From positions 1 through 8,653 of the forward strand of contig CAZRKH010000030.1 of NCBI GenBank assembly GCA_964600785.1: a DNA stretch of 8,653 bases, in the 5' to 3' direction. Under the pieces are notes generated by a model. The model worked only from the letters and a program-made list of their open reading frames with translations. It was not told where the DNA came from and made no database searches. The stretch is from M30B53 sp964600785 (lineage in GTDB: Bacteria; Planctomycetota; Planctomycetia; Pirellulales; UBA1268). The translations under genes were made by a program, and so were the position numbers. Below, piece by piece: positions 1 to 6,110 of this stretch; positions within the stretch are counted from its first letter, which is position 1, and every line of letters starts with the position of its first letter.

Positions 1-68
1 AGCGGCTCGACGAGGCGACCCGCGTGGACCGAGCCGTGTATGAGCGCGCCAGATCACTCGCTGCCTGA
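1..68 (+). CDS. C-terminal tail of a gene entering from the left (partial, unidentified)
   Basis: Reading from base 3, the plus strand is open until a TGA at 66-68 and gives the tail RLDEATRVDRAVYERARSLAA. The residues are charged and helix-like, and most third codon positions are G or C, as in the real genes of this window. The other two plus frames look less like coding sequence. If real, the gene converges on the minus-strand flavoprotein gene and their stop ends overlap by about 15 bp. Only about 21 residues are visible, so no family can be named. This is a weak call that could be chance. Confidence 0.35.
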   Translation, partial: RLDEATRVDRAVYERARSLAA

Positions 69-2585
69 AGCCGCAGGGGTCTGACGGCTCCCTCCGCGAA
101 CAACAGCGGCCACGGCGAGGGCATCCGCCTCGCCGCAGCTGGCGGCTCTGACCGTCGCCATCACCCGCCCGGGGCCGACCGGCTCTCCGGTACTCGGATC
201 GATCGGCGAGCGACCCGGCCGCCGCGTCGAGCTGGCCATTGCCTCGCCGTCGGCAAGCTCGATGATCCGCGATGTGCCGCGCCGACCGTCGGCCGCCGGG
301 TGGGTCAGCCAGACCCGCCAGGGCATCCCATCGTTCCGCCGCCCCCAGGCCCGAGTCTCACCGCCAAGTTCGACGAGATGACCGGCCGAGCCGACCTCGG
401 CAAGCCGCTCGCCGATGCGATCAACTGCATAGCCCGGTCCGATGCCGCCAAAGTCGAGCCGCACCCCGAAAGCCCGCTTCCGGATCGCAGCCGGTCTGCC
501 GCCCGAGGCCTCCCGCAGGTCGATCAGGTGCATCGCCCCGCGGGCTCCGGCGGAGGTTGCCGTCGGGTCGAAGGCCCCGTCGGTGCGGCCATGGATCTTC
601 CTGGAAAGCTCGACGAGCCTCGCCAGGTCGGCCGATACCTCGACCCACTCACCCACTCTCGCAGCATTGAAACGGGCCAGGCACGAGTCGCGTCTCCAAT
701 TGCTCACAGCCTGGTCAATCTCGGCAAGCACCGCTTCGATCTCGGCATGCACTTCACCAGGATCGAGGCCCTCGGGCCGTGCGGCGAGCCGCACCCGATA
801 GGTCGTGCCCATCGCGGGGCCGGCAAAGACAATCGCCCCCACGCCCCCCGGCGGAGCGGCAGGGCCGAAGCAACAGGCCGCCGCCACCGCCAGGCAGGCC
901 AGCAGCAGCCCATCCTTCCAGGTCAGCCGGCCGCTGCGACGGTTGAGCCTCAGCTGGTCGAGCAACGCACCGGTCGGACAGCCGTGGCGGCAGTAGGCCA
1001 TCGGGTAGCGAGCACTCGCCGCCAAGCCGACTGTGAAAATCAGGATCGCCGGCAGACCTGCGACCATCGGCAGATAGGCATCGAAGGGCTCGAGATCGAC
1101 CAGAGACAGCGGCAAGGGGATCGCCACCACCAGGATGGCGAGAACCAGCAGCCCCCAGGGCAGCACCGCCAGCACGGGCCGCCAGCTTGTCGGGACCTGG
1201 CCCTTGGGCCGGAGGAATCGCAGGATCAGCTGCTGTGCCGCCCCATGGGCACACAGGTGGGAACAGTAGATATTCCGCCGCGTCGTCGCCGGCGAGAGGA
1301 TCGCCACCGCGGTGAGCGTCGTGAGCACCGCCGCCGAGGCCGGCACACCCGCTGTCACCCAGCCGAGCAGCTGCGCCTGGGAGAGCAGGGCGCCGCTGCC
1401 AAATCCGAGATAGGCCACGACGGCAAGCGGCAAGGCAATTCTTCCGAACCAGCCTCCGCGGGCCCGCGTGAAAGCCGTGACCGTGGCGACCACCACAAGG
1501 CCGATCGCACCCCACTGTGGCGGCTCGATGCGACCGAGCCGCGCGGTAAGCCCGGCGAGAGTTCCGGCTGGGCCGGCGGCCGTGCCGTGATGGCGGGTCC
1601 GGGCGGCCCTCAGGATGCCCTCCGCCACTGCCCGGCTGGTCATCGTGGCCCCGCTGACCCCCTCGATTCCGCTCGCCGCCGGATCGATGCCCGCGAGCTG
1701 CTCGATCGTCATGCCCCGATAGACGCCGCAAAAGGCCGCGTCATCGCGGACGTAGCCGACATACGGATCGTTGTCGAACGACTCGAGCACCGCCACGCCG
1801 CAGACCCGGTTGCGGGAGTCGAAGCCGACAACCGTATCGGTGGGGCCCTGGTAGCCGAGCACCGCGTCGGCAGCCGGGCTCGTCCGCAGCAGCCAGCCTG
1901 CCGGCAGTCCCCCGGCATCACGGACACGAATCACCGCCGCATCGCCGGCGTCCTGTTCGATAGCCGCCGCGGCGGGGAAGATCCGCCGGGCATCGGCGAG
2001 CGTGGGCTGGGAGGTGAAGCGGCTGCCGGAGGTCTGCCCGCCGACCCGCATCGCGAGTGACTCGACAATGGCCAGGCTCGTGAGCGTCGAGCCGGCCACC
2101 GCATCGAAATCCCACGGCCCCAACTCGGCCAAGTCGGCCAGCGGCATGCCGATGAACGACTCGAGAAAATCATGGTCCTCCTCGACCGCCCGCACGTGGT
2201 CTCTGGTGTCACCGCTGGAGAGGATCTCCATCCCGACCACCCGCAGGCTGCCGTCGCAGACAACGAGCACATCAGTCGGGCCGGAGAAGCCGATCGCGTC
2301 GTCACCGGCGGGGCTCGTGGTGAGCAACGTTCCGATCCGCCTGCCGTCGGCATCGAGCAGGTCGCGGCCGCCGGCGACCGCCGGCGAGGGCCCGCCGATC
2401 GCTGCGGTTGCGGCGAGGTGGTGTTGCACGGCCGCAAGCGGCACCGCCGCCAGATCGACCGCCTGCCGTGTCGCCTCGCGGCGGCCTGCGGCGGCATGCA
2501 GCAGGAAACCGAGCAGGGCGATTGCCGTCAGCCGGGCGGCATGGCCGACGAGGGATCCACGATTCCCGGGGATCGTGACGTGCAT
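54..2585 (-). CDS. NosR/PceC-like membrane flavoprotein with two FMN-binding domains fused to a C-terminal ApbE domain
   Basis: Protein of 843 residues, ATG start at 2585, TGA at 54-56. In order: a signal-anchor helix (about 18-33); two tandem FMN-binding domains (about 75-175 and 218-320), ending in flavinylation-type motifs AGSTLT (164-169) and SGATMT (311-316); a membrane core with helices near 356-373, 381-403, 410-430, 470-492, 503-522 and 557-574; CSHLC (441-445) and CRHGCP (532-537), matching the Cys-x3-Cys(P) motifs of NosR/PceC-type proteins; and an ApbE-like domain (about 588-843) with MGTTY, FDPT, LDFGGIGPGYAVD, LVELGGE, IDPSTG and ADALA. The predicted topology puts the FMN and ApbE domains outside and both Cys motifs inside, as expected for electron transfer from cytoplasm to extracytoplasmic FMN. 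ApbE family enzymes attach FMN covalently to Ser/Thr of such motifs. The double-ferredoxin tail of classical NosR is absent, and no nos genes are in the window. The ApbE part is short and has Pro717 and Ser793 where Lys and His are usual. No clear Shine-Dalgarno precedes the ATG. Domain calls are strong; physiological role unknown. Confidence 0.9.
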   Translation of the reverse strand: MHVTIPGNRGSLVGHAARLTAIALLGFLLHAAAGRREATRQAVDLAAVPLAAVQHHLAATAAIGGPSPAVAGGRDLLDADGRRIGTLLTTSPAGDDAIGFSGPTDVLVVCDGSLRVVGMEILSSGDTRDHVRAVEEDHDFLESFIGMPLADLAELGPWDFDAVAGSTLTSLAIVESLAMRVGGQTSGSRFTSQPTLADARRIFPAAAAIEQDAGDAAVIRVRDAGGLPAGWLLRTSPAADAVLGYQGPTDTVVGFDSRNRVCGVAVLESFDNDPYVGYVRDDAAFCGVYRGMTIEQLAGIDPAASGIEGVSGATMTSRAVAEGILRAARTRHHGTAAGPAGTLAGLTARLGRIEPPQWGAIGLVVVATVTAFTRARGGWFGRIALPLAVVAYLGFGSGALLSQAQLLGWVTAGVPASAAVLTTLTAVAILSPATTRRNIYCSHLCAHGAAQQLILRFLRPKGQVPTSWRPVLAVLPWGLLVLAILVVAIPLPLSLVDLEPFDAYLPMVAGLPAILIFTVGLAASARYPMAYCRHGCPTGALLDQLRLNRRSGRLTWKDGLLLACLAVAAACCFGPAAPPGGVGAIVFAGPAMGTTYRVRLAARPEGLDPGEVHAEIEAVLAEIDQAVSNWRRDSCLARFNAARVGEWVEVSADLARLVELSRKIHGRTDGAFDPTATSAGARGAMHLIDLREASGGRPAAIRKRAFGVRLDFGGIGPGYAVDRIGERLAEVGSAGHLVELGGETRAWGRRNDGMPWRVWLTHPAADGRRGTSRIIELADGEAMASSTRRPGRSPIDPSTGEPVGPGRVMATVRAASCGEADALAVAAVVRGGSRQTPAASGSE

Positions 2586-2608
2586 GCCGGTGAGTGTAGC
2601 GAACGGAG

Positions 2609-2629
2609 GCCGGTGCGGCCCGCACCGGC
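2609..2629. other. Perfect inverted repeat, 9-bp arms, upstream of the flavoprotein gene
   Basis: GCCGGTGCG (2609-2617) pairs with CGCACCGGC (2621-2629) across a 3-base loop. The hairpin lies 24 bases upstream of the flavoprotein ATG, just before two further hairpins of a different sequence. No T-run follows on either strand, so a standard intrinsic terminator is not supported. It could be an operator or an mRNA structure in the flavoprotein leader. Confidence 0.5.
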
Positions 2630-2632
2630 GTC

Positions 2633-2712
2633 AGCCGGTTCCGGAGGAACCGGGCTACAGGGCCCGAGCCGGTTCCGGAGGAACCGGCCTACAGGAAGAA
2701 CCGGCCTACCGG
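2633..2712. repeat. Palindromic repeat cluster: two 28-bp units plus a partial third
   Basis: Two 28-bp units start at 2633 and 2667 (34-bp period) and differ at one base. Each holds a perfect hairpin with 8-bp arms and a 3-base loop: CCGGTTCC/GGAACCGG at 2635-2653 and 2669-2687. A partial third copy (2695-2712) keeps only the right arm region and runs into the end of the oxidoreductase gene, whose TAG stop (2706-2708) lies within it. Read on the minus strand, TAGGCCGGTTC occurs at the gene's own stop and again at the second unit; the third has one change (TAGCCCGGTTC). The cluster sits directly downstream of the oxidoreductase and upstream of the flavoprotein gene, so it may end or attenuate transcription, though there is no T-run. 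It may be an interspersed REP-like element; copy number cannot be judged from one window. Confidence 0.75.
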
Positions 2713-4487
2713 CGGGTTTTTCCGGGCAGCTTCAGGAGCGTGTCGAGTTCGTCCCAGTGTTCCTCGTAGACCCCGCGTGGCGTCGTGTCGCGGGCGACCG
2801 CCACGCTCGCCGCCTTGCCCACCACCTCCCCCATCATCCCGCAGGTCTTCATCACCCGCACCGTGCCGAGGGCCTCGTGGGTCACCGAGATGCAGCGGCC
2901 GGCCATGAAGAGATTGTCGATGTCCTTCGAGTAGAGACATCGGTAAGGCACGGGATAGCCGTAGGCACGGTCGACCCGCCGATCATGCTCGGCGATCGAG
3001 ATGAACGGGTTGTCGGGAAACTTTTCGGCGTACTGACGCTTGGGATAGTGGAGATCGATCGACCAGGTCGAGGGCACGCAGCCATCGGGAAACTCCCGCT
3101 TGGTGACGATGTCTTCAGCGGTGAGAACCACATCACCGAGCACGCGGCGGCTTTCCCGCGGGCCTCCGATGAAGGCCACCCAGGTGAGCACGGCACGGGG
3201 ATGGTCGGCGGCGCCGTCGCCGTTCTTCATGGCGCTGAAGGCTCCGAAGACCGCCCGCAGGTTCCAGTCGCGAATGCCTTCGGCGTCGTGCAGGGGATCC
3301 TTGTCGAAGCCGCTCTCCCAGAACCACTGACCGTGGAAATCTCGTGGGTAGGGAAAATCCGCCATTGAGAGCGGCAACGCCCAGGGCGTTTCCGGGAAAG
3401 ACTGCGGGGCATCGCGATTGGCCCATCTCCACATGTTGCTCATTCCCATGCGGCCCTTCTCTTCCATCACCGTCTCGGCCCCGGCGAGGTGGGCGATCGT
3501 GGCATGGCCGGTGGCATCGCAGAAGAATCGGCCGGTGAACACCTGCTCGCGGCTCGAGCGGGTGTTGAGGGCGGTCACGCTCCTGATCCGGTTCCCATCG
3601 CGTGTGACGGCGTAGGCGTGGGTGTTGAGGAACAGGTCGATCTTCGGCTCACCGCGGACGATCCGCTCCTTTTTGGCATCCTCAAACTCCTCGTAACTGC
3701 CCGGGCTCTTGGCGGCGGAGTCGGCAAACTCCTCGACGATCTCACCGATCCGCGGGTAGCGACCCCGCTTGATGAGCCCCTGCGACCAGACACGCACCTC
3801 GCTCGAGCCGTTGCCACCGAGCACGGGCCGGTCTTGTAGCAGGGCCACCTGCAGTCCCATGCGGGCCGCCGAGATTGCCGCAGCCATGCCGGAGTAGCCG
3901 CCGCCGACCACCACAAGATCGTAGGGCTCCTGTGCCTGTGGTGTGTCGGGCAGCCCGAGGGCCTGACGTCGCCAGCCCGGGAGGATTGCCGAGTCGTTCG
4001 GTGGCGGCTCGGGGCCGGCTGTGAAGGCGATGCAGTCGCAGCGGCCGTCGAAGCCGGTCAGGTCATGCAGGGCGAGGCTGATCTCGCCGGCAGGAAGCGG
4101 CACCTTTCCGCCGGCCTGCCAGCCCCACTGCGCCCCTTCGCTGCCGAAGGTCGCCTCGAGCGGACGCCCATCGACGAGCAGTTGGAAACGGCCGGGCGTG
4201 CCCGCCGCCTGCCAGCGGGCCACCCAGTCTTTGGTTCGCACCCAGACATACCACTCGCCTGCGGCGGGAATCGAGGCCCGCGTCGTCGCATCGGCCACCG
4301 GACTGCCCAGGCCGTGGGCAAGCAGGTAGGGCGAGCCCATCTCGTGGATGAACTGCGTGTCGAGCTTCCAGCCGCCGTGATCGGCAAAGCTCTCCGCCTC
4401 GACAAGCACCGCCGGCGGCTCTCCGCGGCCATCTGCCGCAAGCCCAACGGCGAGGGTCATGAAGAGAGAGCACGCCACACGCCACAC
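2706..4487 (-). CDS. Secreted FAD-dependent oxidoreductase (FAD_oxidored type) with N-terminal beta-sandwich-like region
   Basis: With the GTG at 4487 as start, this is a 593-residue protein beginning VWRVACSLFMTLAVGLAADG, a plausible signal peptide. The frame stays open to a TTG at 4640, with ATGs at 4607 and 4460; 4607 adds an unlikely polar extension and 4460 leaves a signal peptide without a basic end. After the signal comes a region starting AVLVEAESF and containing WYVWVRTKDW and FQLLVDGRPLEATF, resembling carbohydrate-binding or malectin-like beta-sandwiches (about 25-160 from the GTG). Next is a Rossmann dinucleotide-binding site, DLVVVGGGYSG, about 190 residues in, followed by GGNGSSEVR, DATGHATIAHLAGAE, and a C-terminal FAD-contact segment NLFMAGRCISVTHEALGT. 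This order fits the FAD_oxidored family, often annotated 'xanthan lyase-related' in planctomycetes and Bacteroidetes; substrate unknown. No good ribosome binding site precedes any candidate start, and the 5' end carries a 56-bp repeat, so the gene may have lost its native start. The body appears intact. Confidence 0.88.
   Translation of the reverse strand: MWRVACSLFMTLAVGLAADGRGEPPAVLVEAESFADHGGWKLDTQFIHEMGSPYLLAHGLGSPVADATTRASIPAAGEWYVWVRTKDWVARWQAAGTPGRFQLLVDGRPLEATFGSEGAQWGWQAGGKVPLPAGEISLALHDLTGFDGRCDCIAFTAGPEPPPNDSAILPGWRRQALGLPDTPQAQEPYDLVVVGGGYSGMAAAISAARMGLQVALLQDRPVLGGNGSSEVRVWSQGLIKRGRYPRIGEIVEEFADSAAKSPGSYEEFEDAKKERIVRGEPKIDLFLNTHAYAVTRDGNRIRSVTALNTRSSREQVFTGRFFCDATGHATIAHLAGAETVMEEKGRMGMSNMWRWANRDAPQSFPETPWALPLSMADFPYPRDFHGQWFWESGFDKDPLHDAEGIRDWNLRAVFGAFSAMKNGDGAADHPRAVLTWVAFIGGPRESRRVLGDVVLTAEDIVTKREFPDGCVPSTWSIDLHYPKRQYAEKFPDNPFISIAEHDRRVDRAYGYPVPYRCLYSKDIDNLFMAGRCISVTHEALGTVRVMKTCGMMGEVVGKAASVAVARDTTPRGVYEEHWDELDTLLKLPGKTRR
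4412..4467. repeat. 56-bp direct repeat, copy 1 (inside the oxidoreductase signal-peptide region)
   Basis: These 56 bases are identical to 5859-5914, in the same orientation and 1447 bp apart. On the minus strand they encode LFMTLAVGLAADGRGEPP, the signal peptide core of the oxidoreductase, in the same reading frame in both copies. Exact identity stops abruptly at both ends. Confidence 0.97.
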
Positions 4488-4662
4488 GCGGCAACGGCCA
4501 CCAACCACCACGATGGGGTGATCACGGCGGACCCGAGATTTACGTACCCCCGGCACGGTATCAGACGCATCCGCCCCGCAGGTTGTCCGCCACGTCGAAT
4601 TTCGCATTGTTCTCGGCAAATTGTAGTGGAATTCGGGCAACGGGCATTTTTTTGATGGAGGG

Positions 4663-4691
4663 TTGTTCGATCAATGGATCCACGGTACACT
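4663..4691 (+). promoter_or_regulatory. Possible sigma70-type promoter of the PEP-CTERM gene
   Basis: TTGTTC (4663-4668) and TACACT (4686-4691) are separated by 17 bp and match the consensus hexamers at 3 and 4 of 6 positions. They lie 67 bp upstream of the PEP-CTERM ATG, in a stretch more AT-rich than the surroundings, between two divergent genes. Planctomycete promoters are poorly defined, so this is only a candidate. Confidence 0.3.
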
Positions 4692-4746
4692 TTGAACCTA
4701 GGGGCCCATCCGGTTTACGTGTAGCGATAGCCGCAGTGTCTCAAGC

Positions 4747-4751
4747 AGGAG
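4747..4751 (+). promoter_or_regulatory. Ribosome binding site of the PEP-CTERM gene
   Basis: AGGAG lies 6 bases before the ATG at 4758. It fixes the start and matches a complete signal peptide immediately after it. Confidence 0.75.
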
Positions 4752-4757
4752 CTGGAC

Positions 4758-5597
4758 ATGGGAAAGGTAGTGGGAGTCGTGACAGCAGTCGTGGCTGTTG
4801 CGGCCCTGGCCGGATCGGCCAGTGCGAGTGTGATAATGCACGAGCAGTTCAGTTATGCGGACGAGGCTGCGTTCGATGCGGCCTATTCAAACGGAGGCGG
4901 TGACACGGAGTTCAACCCTACTGGAATGACCTCGCCTAATCTGAACGGGGAAGCCGGGGGCAGCGCCCGCATCTATTCAGAGCGCCCTGGCCGCTCGATC
5001 GGTGCAACCTTCGGGGACGAGAACGAGACGGTTTTCGTTTCCTTCCTGATGCAGTCGGATACGAATGCCGGATCTGGGCGGGCAGACGAAGGCATCTACC
5101 GATCTCTCGAGCTCTACGACGGTGGCAATACCTCTAACGGTAGTGGTCGTGAATATATGATCGGTCTGCTGCGAGCAACCGGCGATTCCAACAAAGACTC
5201 GTCGGACTTCGAGCACCGTGATTATAATCAAAGCGGAACAGGCCGTTCCGCCATTCTTGGTGATTTTAATTCTGATGTGAACCTTTTCGTTACGAAGTTC
5301 ACCTTCACTAACGGGGGAACGGATTTTACCGCCGATGCATGGCTTAATCCGACGGCGGCGACGGATTTCAATGCCGCCAGCAATAGGATCTCGGGAACTG
5401 GTCTCGAGTTCGACGCTTTTGCAATGGCATCATTCGCAGAGCCGAGCAAATCCTATGCTAACTTCGACGAGATCATGTTTGCGACCTCCGCCACGGATAT
5501 CGTCCTTGTCCCAGAGCCAGGATCCTTGGGACTCATCGTCTTCGCCTTTGTCGCAACAGGTCTGCTGGGCAGGTTTGTAGGCAGGGCGAAGTGTTGA
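4758..5597 (+). CDS. PEP-CTERM sorting-domain protein with LamG-like extracellular region
   Basis: Protein of 279 residues. It starts with a signal peptide (MGKVVGVVTAVVAVAALAGS, probable cleavage after ASA near residue 23) and ends in a PEP-CTERM signal: VPEP at 251-254, a hydrophobic helix (about 257-271), then a short basic tail RFVGRAKC. In known systems such tails are recognised by exosortase and cleaved during export to the surface or matrix; no exosortase is in the window. The middle is polar and rich in Gly, Asn, Ser and Asp, with strand-like segments TVFVSFLMQSD, REYMIGLLRATG, NLFVTKFTF and FTADAWLNPT, resembling the jelly-roll (LamG/concanavalin-like) folds common in planctomycete PEP-CTERM proteins. 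The ligand is unknown. A ribosome binding site and tandem TGA stops (5595-5600) frame the gene. Its codons use A and T in third position more than its neighbours do, and it lies between two exact 56-bp repeats, which hints at later arrival. Confidence 0.9.
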   Translation: MGKVVGVVTAVVAVAALAGSASASVIMHEQFSYADEAAFDAAYSNGGGDTEFNPTGMTSPNLNGEAGGSARIYSERPGRSIGATFGDENETVFVSFLMQSDTNAGSGRADEGIYRSLELYDGGNTSNGSGREYMIGLLRATGDSNKDSSDFEHRDYNQSGTGRSAILGDFNSDVNLFVTKFTFTNGGTDFTADAWLNPTAATDFNAASNRISGTGLEFDAFAMASFAEPSKSYANFDEIMFATSATDIVLVPEPGSLGLIVFAFVATGLLGRFVGRAKC

Positions 5598-5784
5598 TGA
5601 CGGATCGGGCGGCCCGCGGGCGGGCGAGACTGGTGGAACCCCGGGGCGGTTCACCCGAGTTCGTGAGAATCGTGTGGATGATTCCCGGGATTCGCTGGTA
5701 GGGAATCCGCAGCAACCGGAGGCTGACAAGAGTGCAAAGTCCGGAGATGGTTTCGCGCTCGTAGAGCAGTCTGTACGCGATCAG
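5598..5784. other. Non-coding stretch downstream of the PEP-CTERM gene
   Basis: No supported gene. Short inverted repeats are present, for example GAACC/GGTTC in 5637-5653 and GGATTC/GAATCC around 5690-5710, but none has a T-run, so no terminator can be assigned with confidence. Open frames across it on either strand have no credible protein features. Confidence 0.4.
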
Positions 5785-5961
5785 TCACATGTCGCCGTCA
5801 CACGGCGTGAGTTCGACGACGCCATTGGCCCCAGGCCGCGTGGACTTCCACCCTCGACCCGGCGGCTCTCCGCGGCCATCTGCCGCAAGCCCAACGGCGA
5901 GGGTCATGAAGAGACCGAGCAACGACATCCACCCGCCGCGATGAGCATCTTCTGTAATCAT
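5785..5961 (-). pseudogene. Orphan 5' end (signal peptide) of an oxidoreductase-like gene
   Basis: From the ATG at 5961 the minus strand encodes 58 residues: a signal peptide (MITEDAHRGGWMSLLGLFMT followed by LAVGLAADGRGEPP), then unrelated-looking sequence to a TGA at 5785. GGAG lies 7 bases before the ATG, a better ribosome binding site than any candidate start of the oxidoreductase at 2706-4487. Residues 17-34 are identical to that protein's signal region because both are encoded by the 56-bp repeat. If the 1447 bp between equivalent repeat points is removed, this start joins the oxidoreductase in frame (...GRGEPP then AVLVEAESF). The piece could therefore be the displaced native start of that gene, or the remains of a paralogue; a faint GWK-containing similarity after the repeat would favour the paralogue. 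It might also be translated as a short peptide. Confidence 0.5.
5859..5914. repeat. 56-bp direct repeat, copy 2
   Basis: Exact copy of 4412-4467 in the same orientation. Here it sits inside the short minus-strand ORF at 5785-5961 rather than in a full gene. The two copies bracket 1391 bp containing the PEP-CTERM gene. Confidence 0.97.
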
Positions 5962-6110
5962 TTCGTCGTTGCTCCGTGGTGATGATCTCCGCACCCACAC
6001 GCCCTTCTCGCAGCGTAGAGGGTATTGTTGACAATTGCATCTCGTTTCTGCTGATCTCGGTCACGACGTCCACCCGCGGCGTCACTGCCCAGCCAACGTG
6101 AGCCCTGCCG
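5962..6110. other. Divergent intergenic region before the ABA4-like gene
   Basis: No gene seen. A consensus TTGACA at 6028-6033 lies within an ATTGT/ACAAT inverted repeat (6024-6035), but the expected -10 position near 6051 has only a poor match, so a promoter for the gene at 6111 is possible but not shown. The GGAG that serves the short minus-strand ORF is at the left end of this stretch. Confidence 0.4.

Noticed and set aside
300..2060. Long plus-strand open frame (586 codons) opposite the flavoprotein gene
   Set aside because: Its translation is rich in Arg, Pro, His and Gln with no recognisable domain, while the opposite strand encodes clear FMN-binding, membrane and ApbE domains. It is a by-product of high GC content.
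54..2585. Annotation as NosR itself (nitrous oxide reductase regulator)
   Set aside because: The C-terminal ferredoxin domain of NosR is missing, there are two FMN domains instead of one, an ApbE domain is attached, and no nosZ-type genes are present. Only a NosR-like membrane flavoprotein is supported.
2172..3368. Plus-strand open frame (398 codons) spanning two minus-strand genes
   Set aside because: It crosses the hairpin repeats and the boundary of two well-supported genes, and shows no domain or signal features.
4488..4640. N-terminal extension of the oxidoreductase to the TTG at 4640 or the ATG at 4607
   Set aside because: It would put about 40-50 polar residues before the signal peptide and has no ribosome binding site. 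The GTG at 4487 gives a normal signal peptide, although no start is strong.
5674..5982. Plus-strand open frame (102 codons) after the PEP-CTERM gene
   Set aside because: Its only notable part, LSAAICRKPNGEGHEE, is the reverse strand of the 56-bp repeat, whose minus-strand reading makes a sensible signal peptide. No ribosome binding site or domain supports it.
6028..6056. Promoter with a perfect TTGACA upstream of the ABA4-like gene
   Set aside because: The -10 position matches at only about 3 of 6 bases; a lone -35 match is expected by chance often enough that I do not call it.
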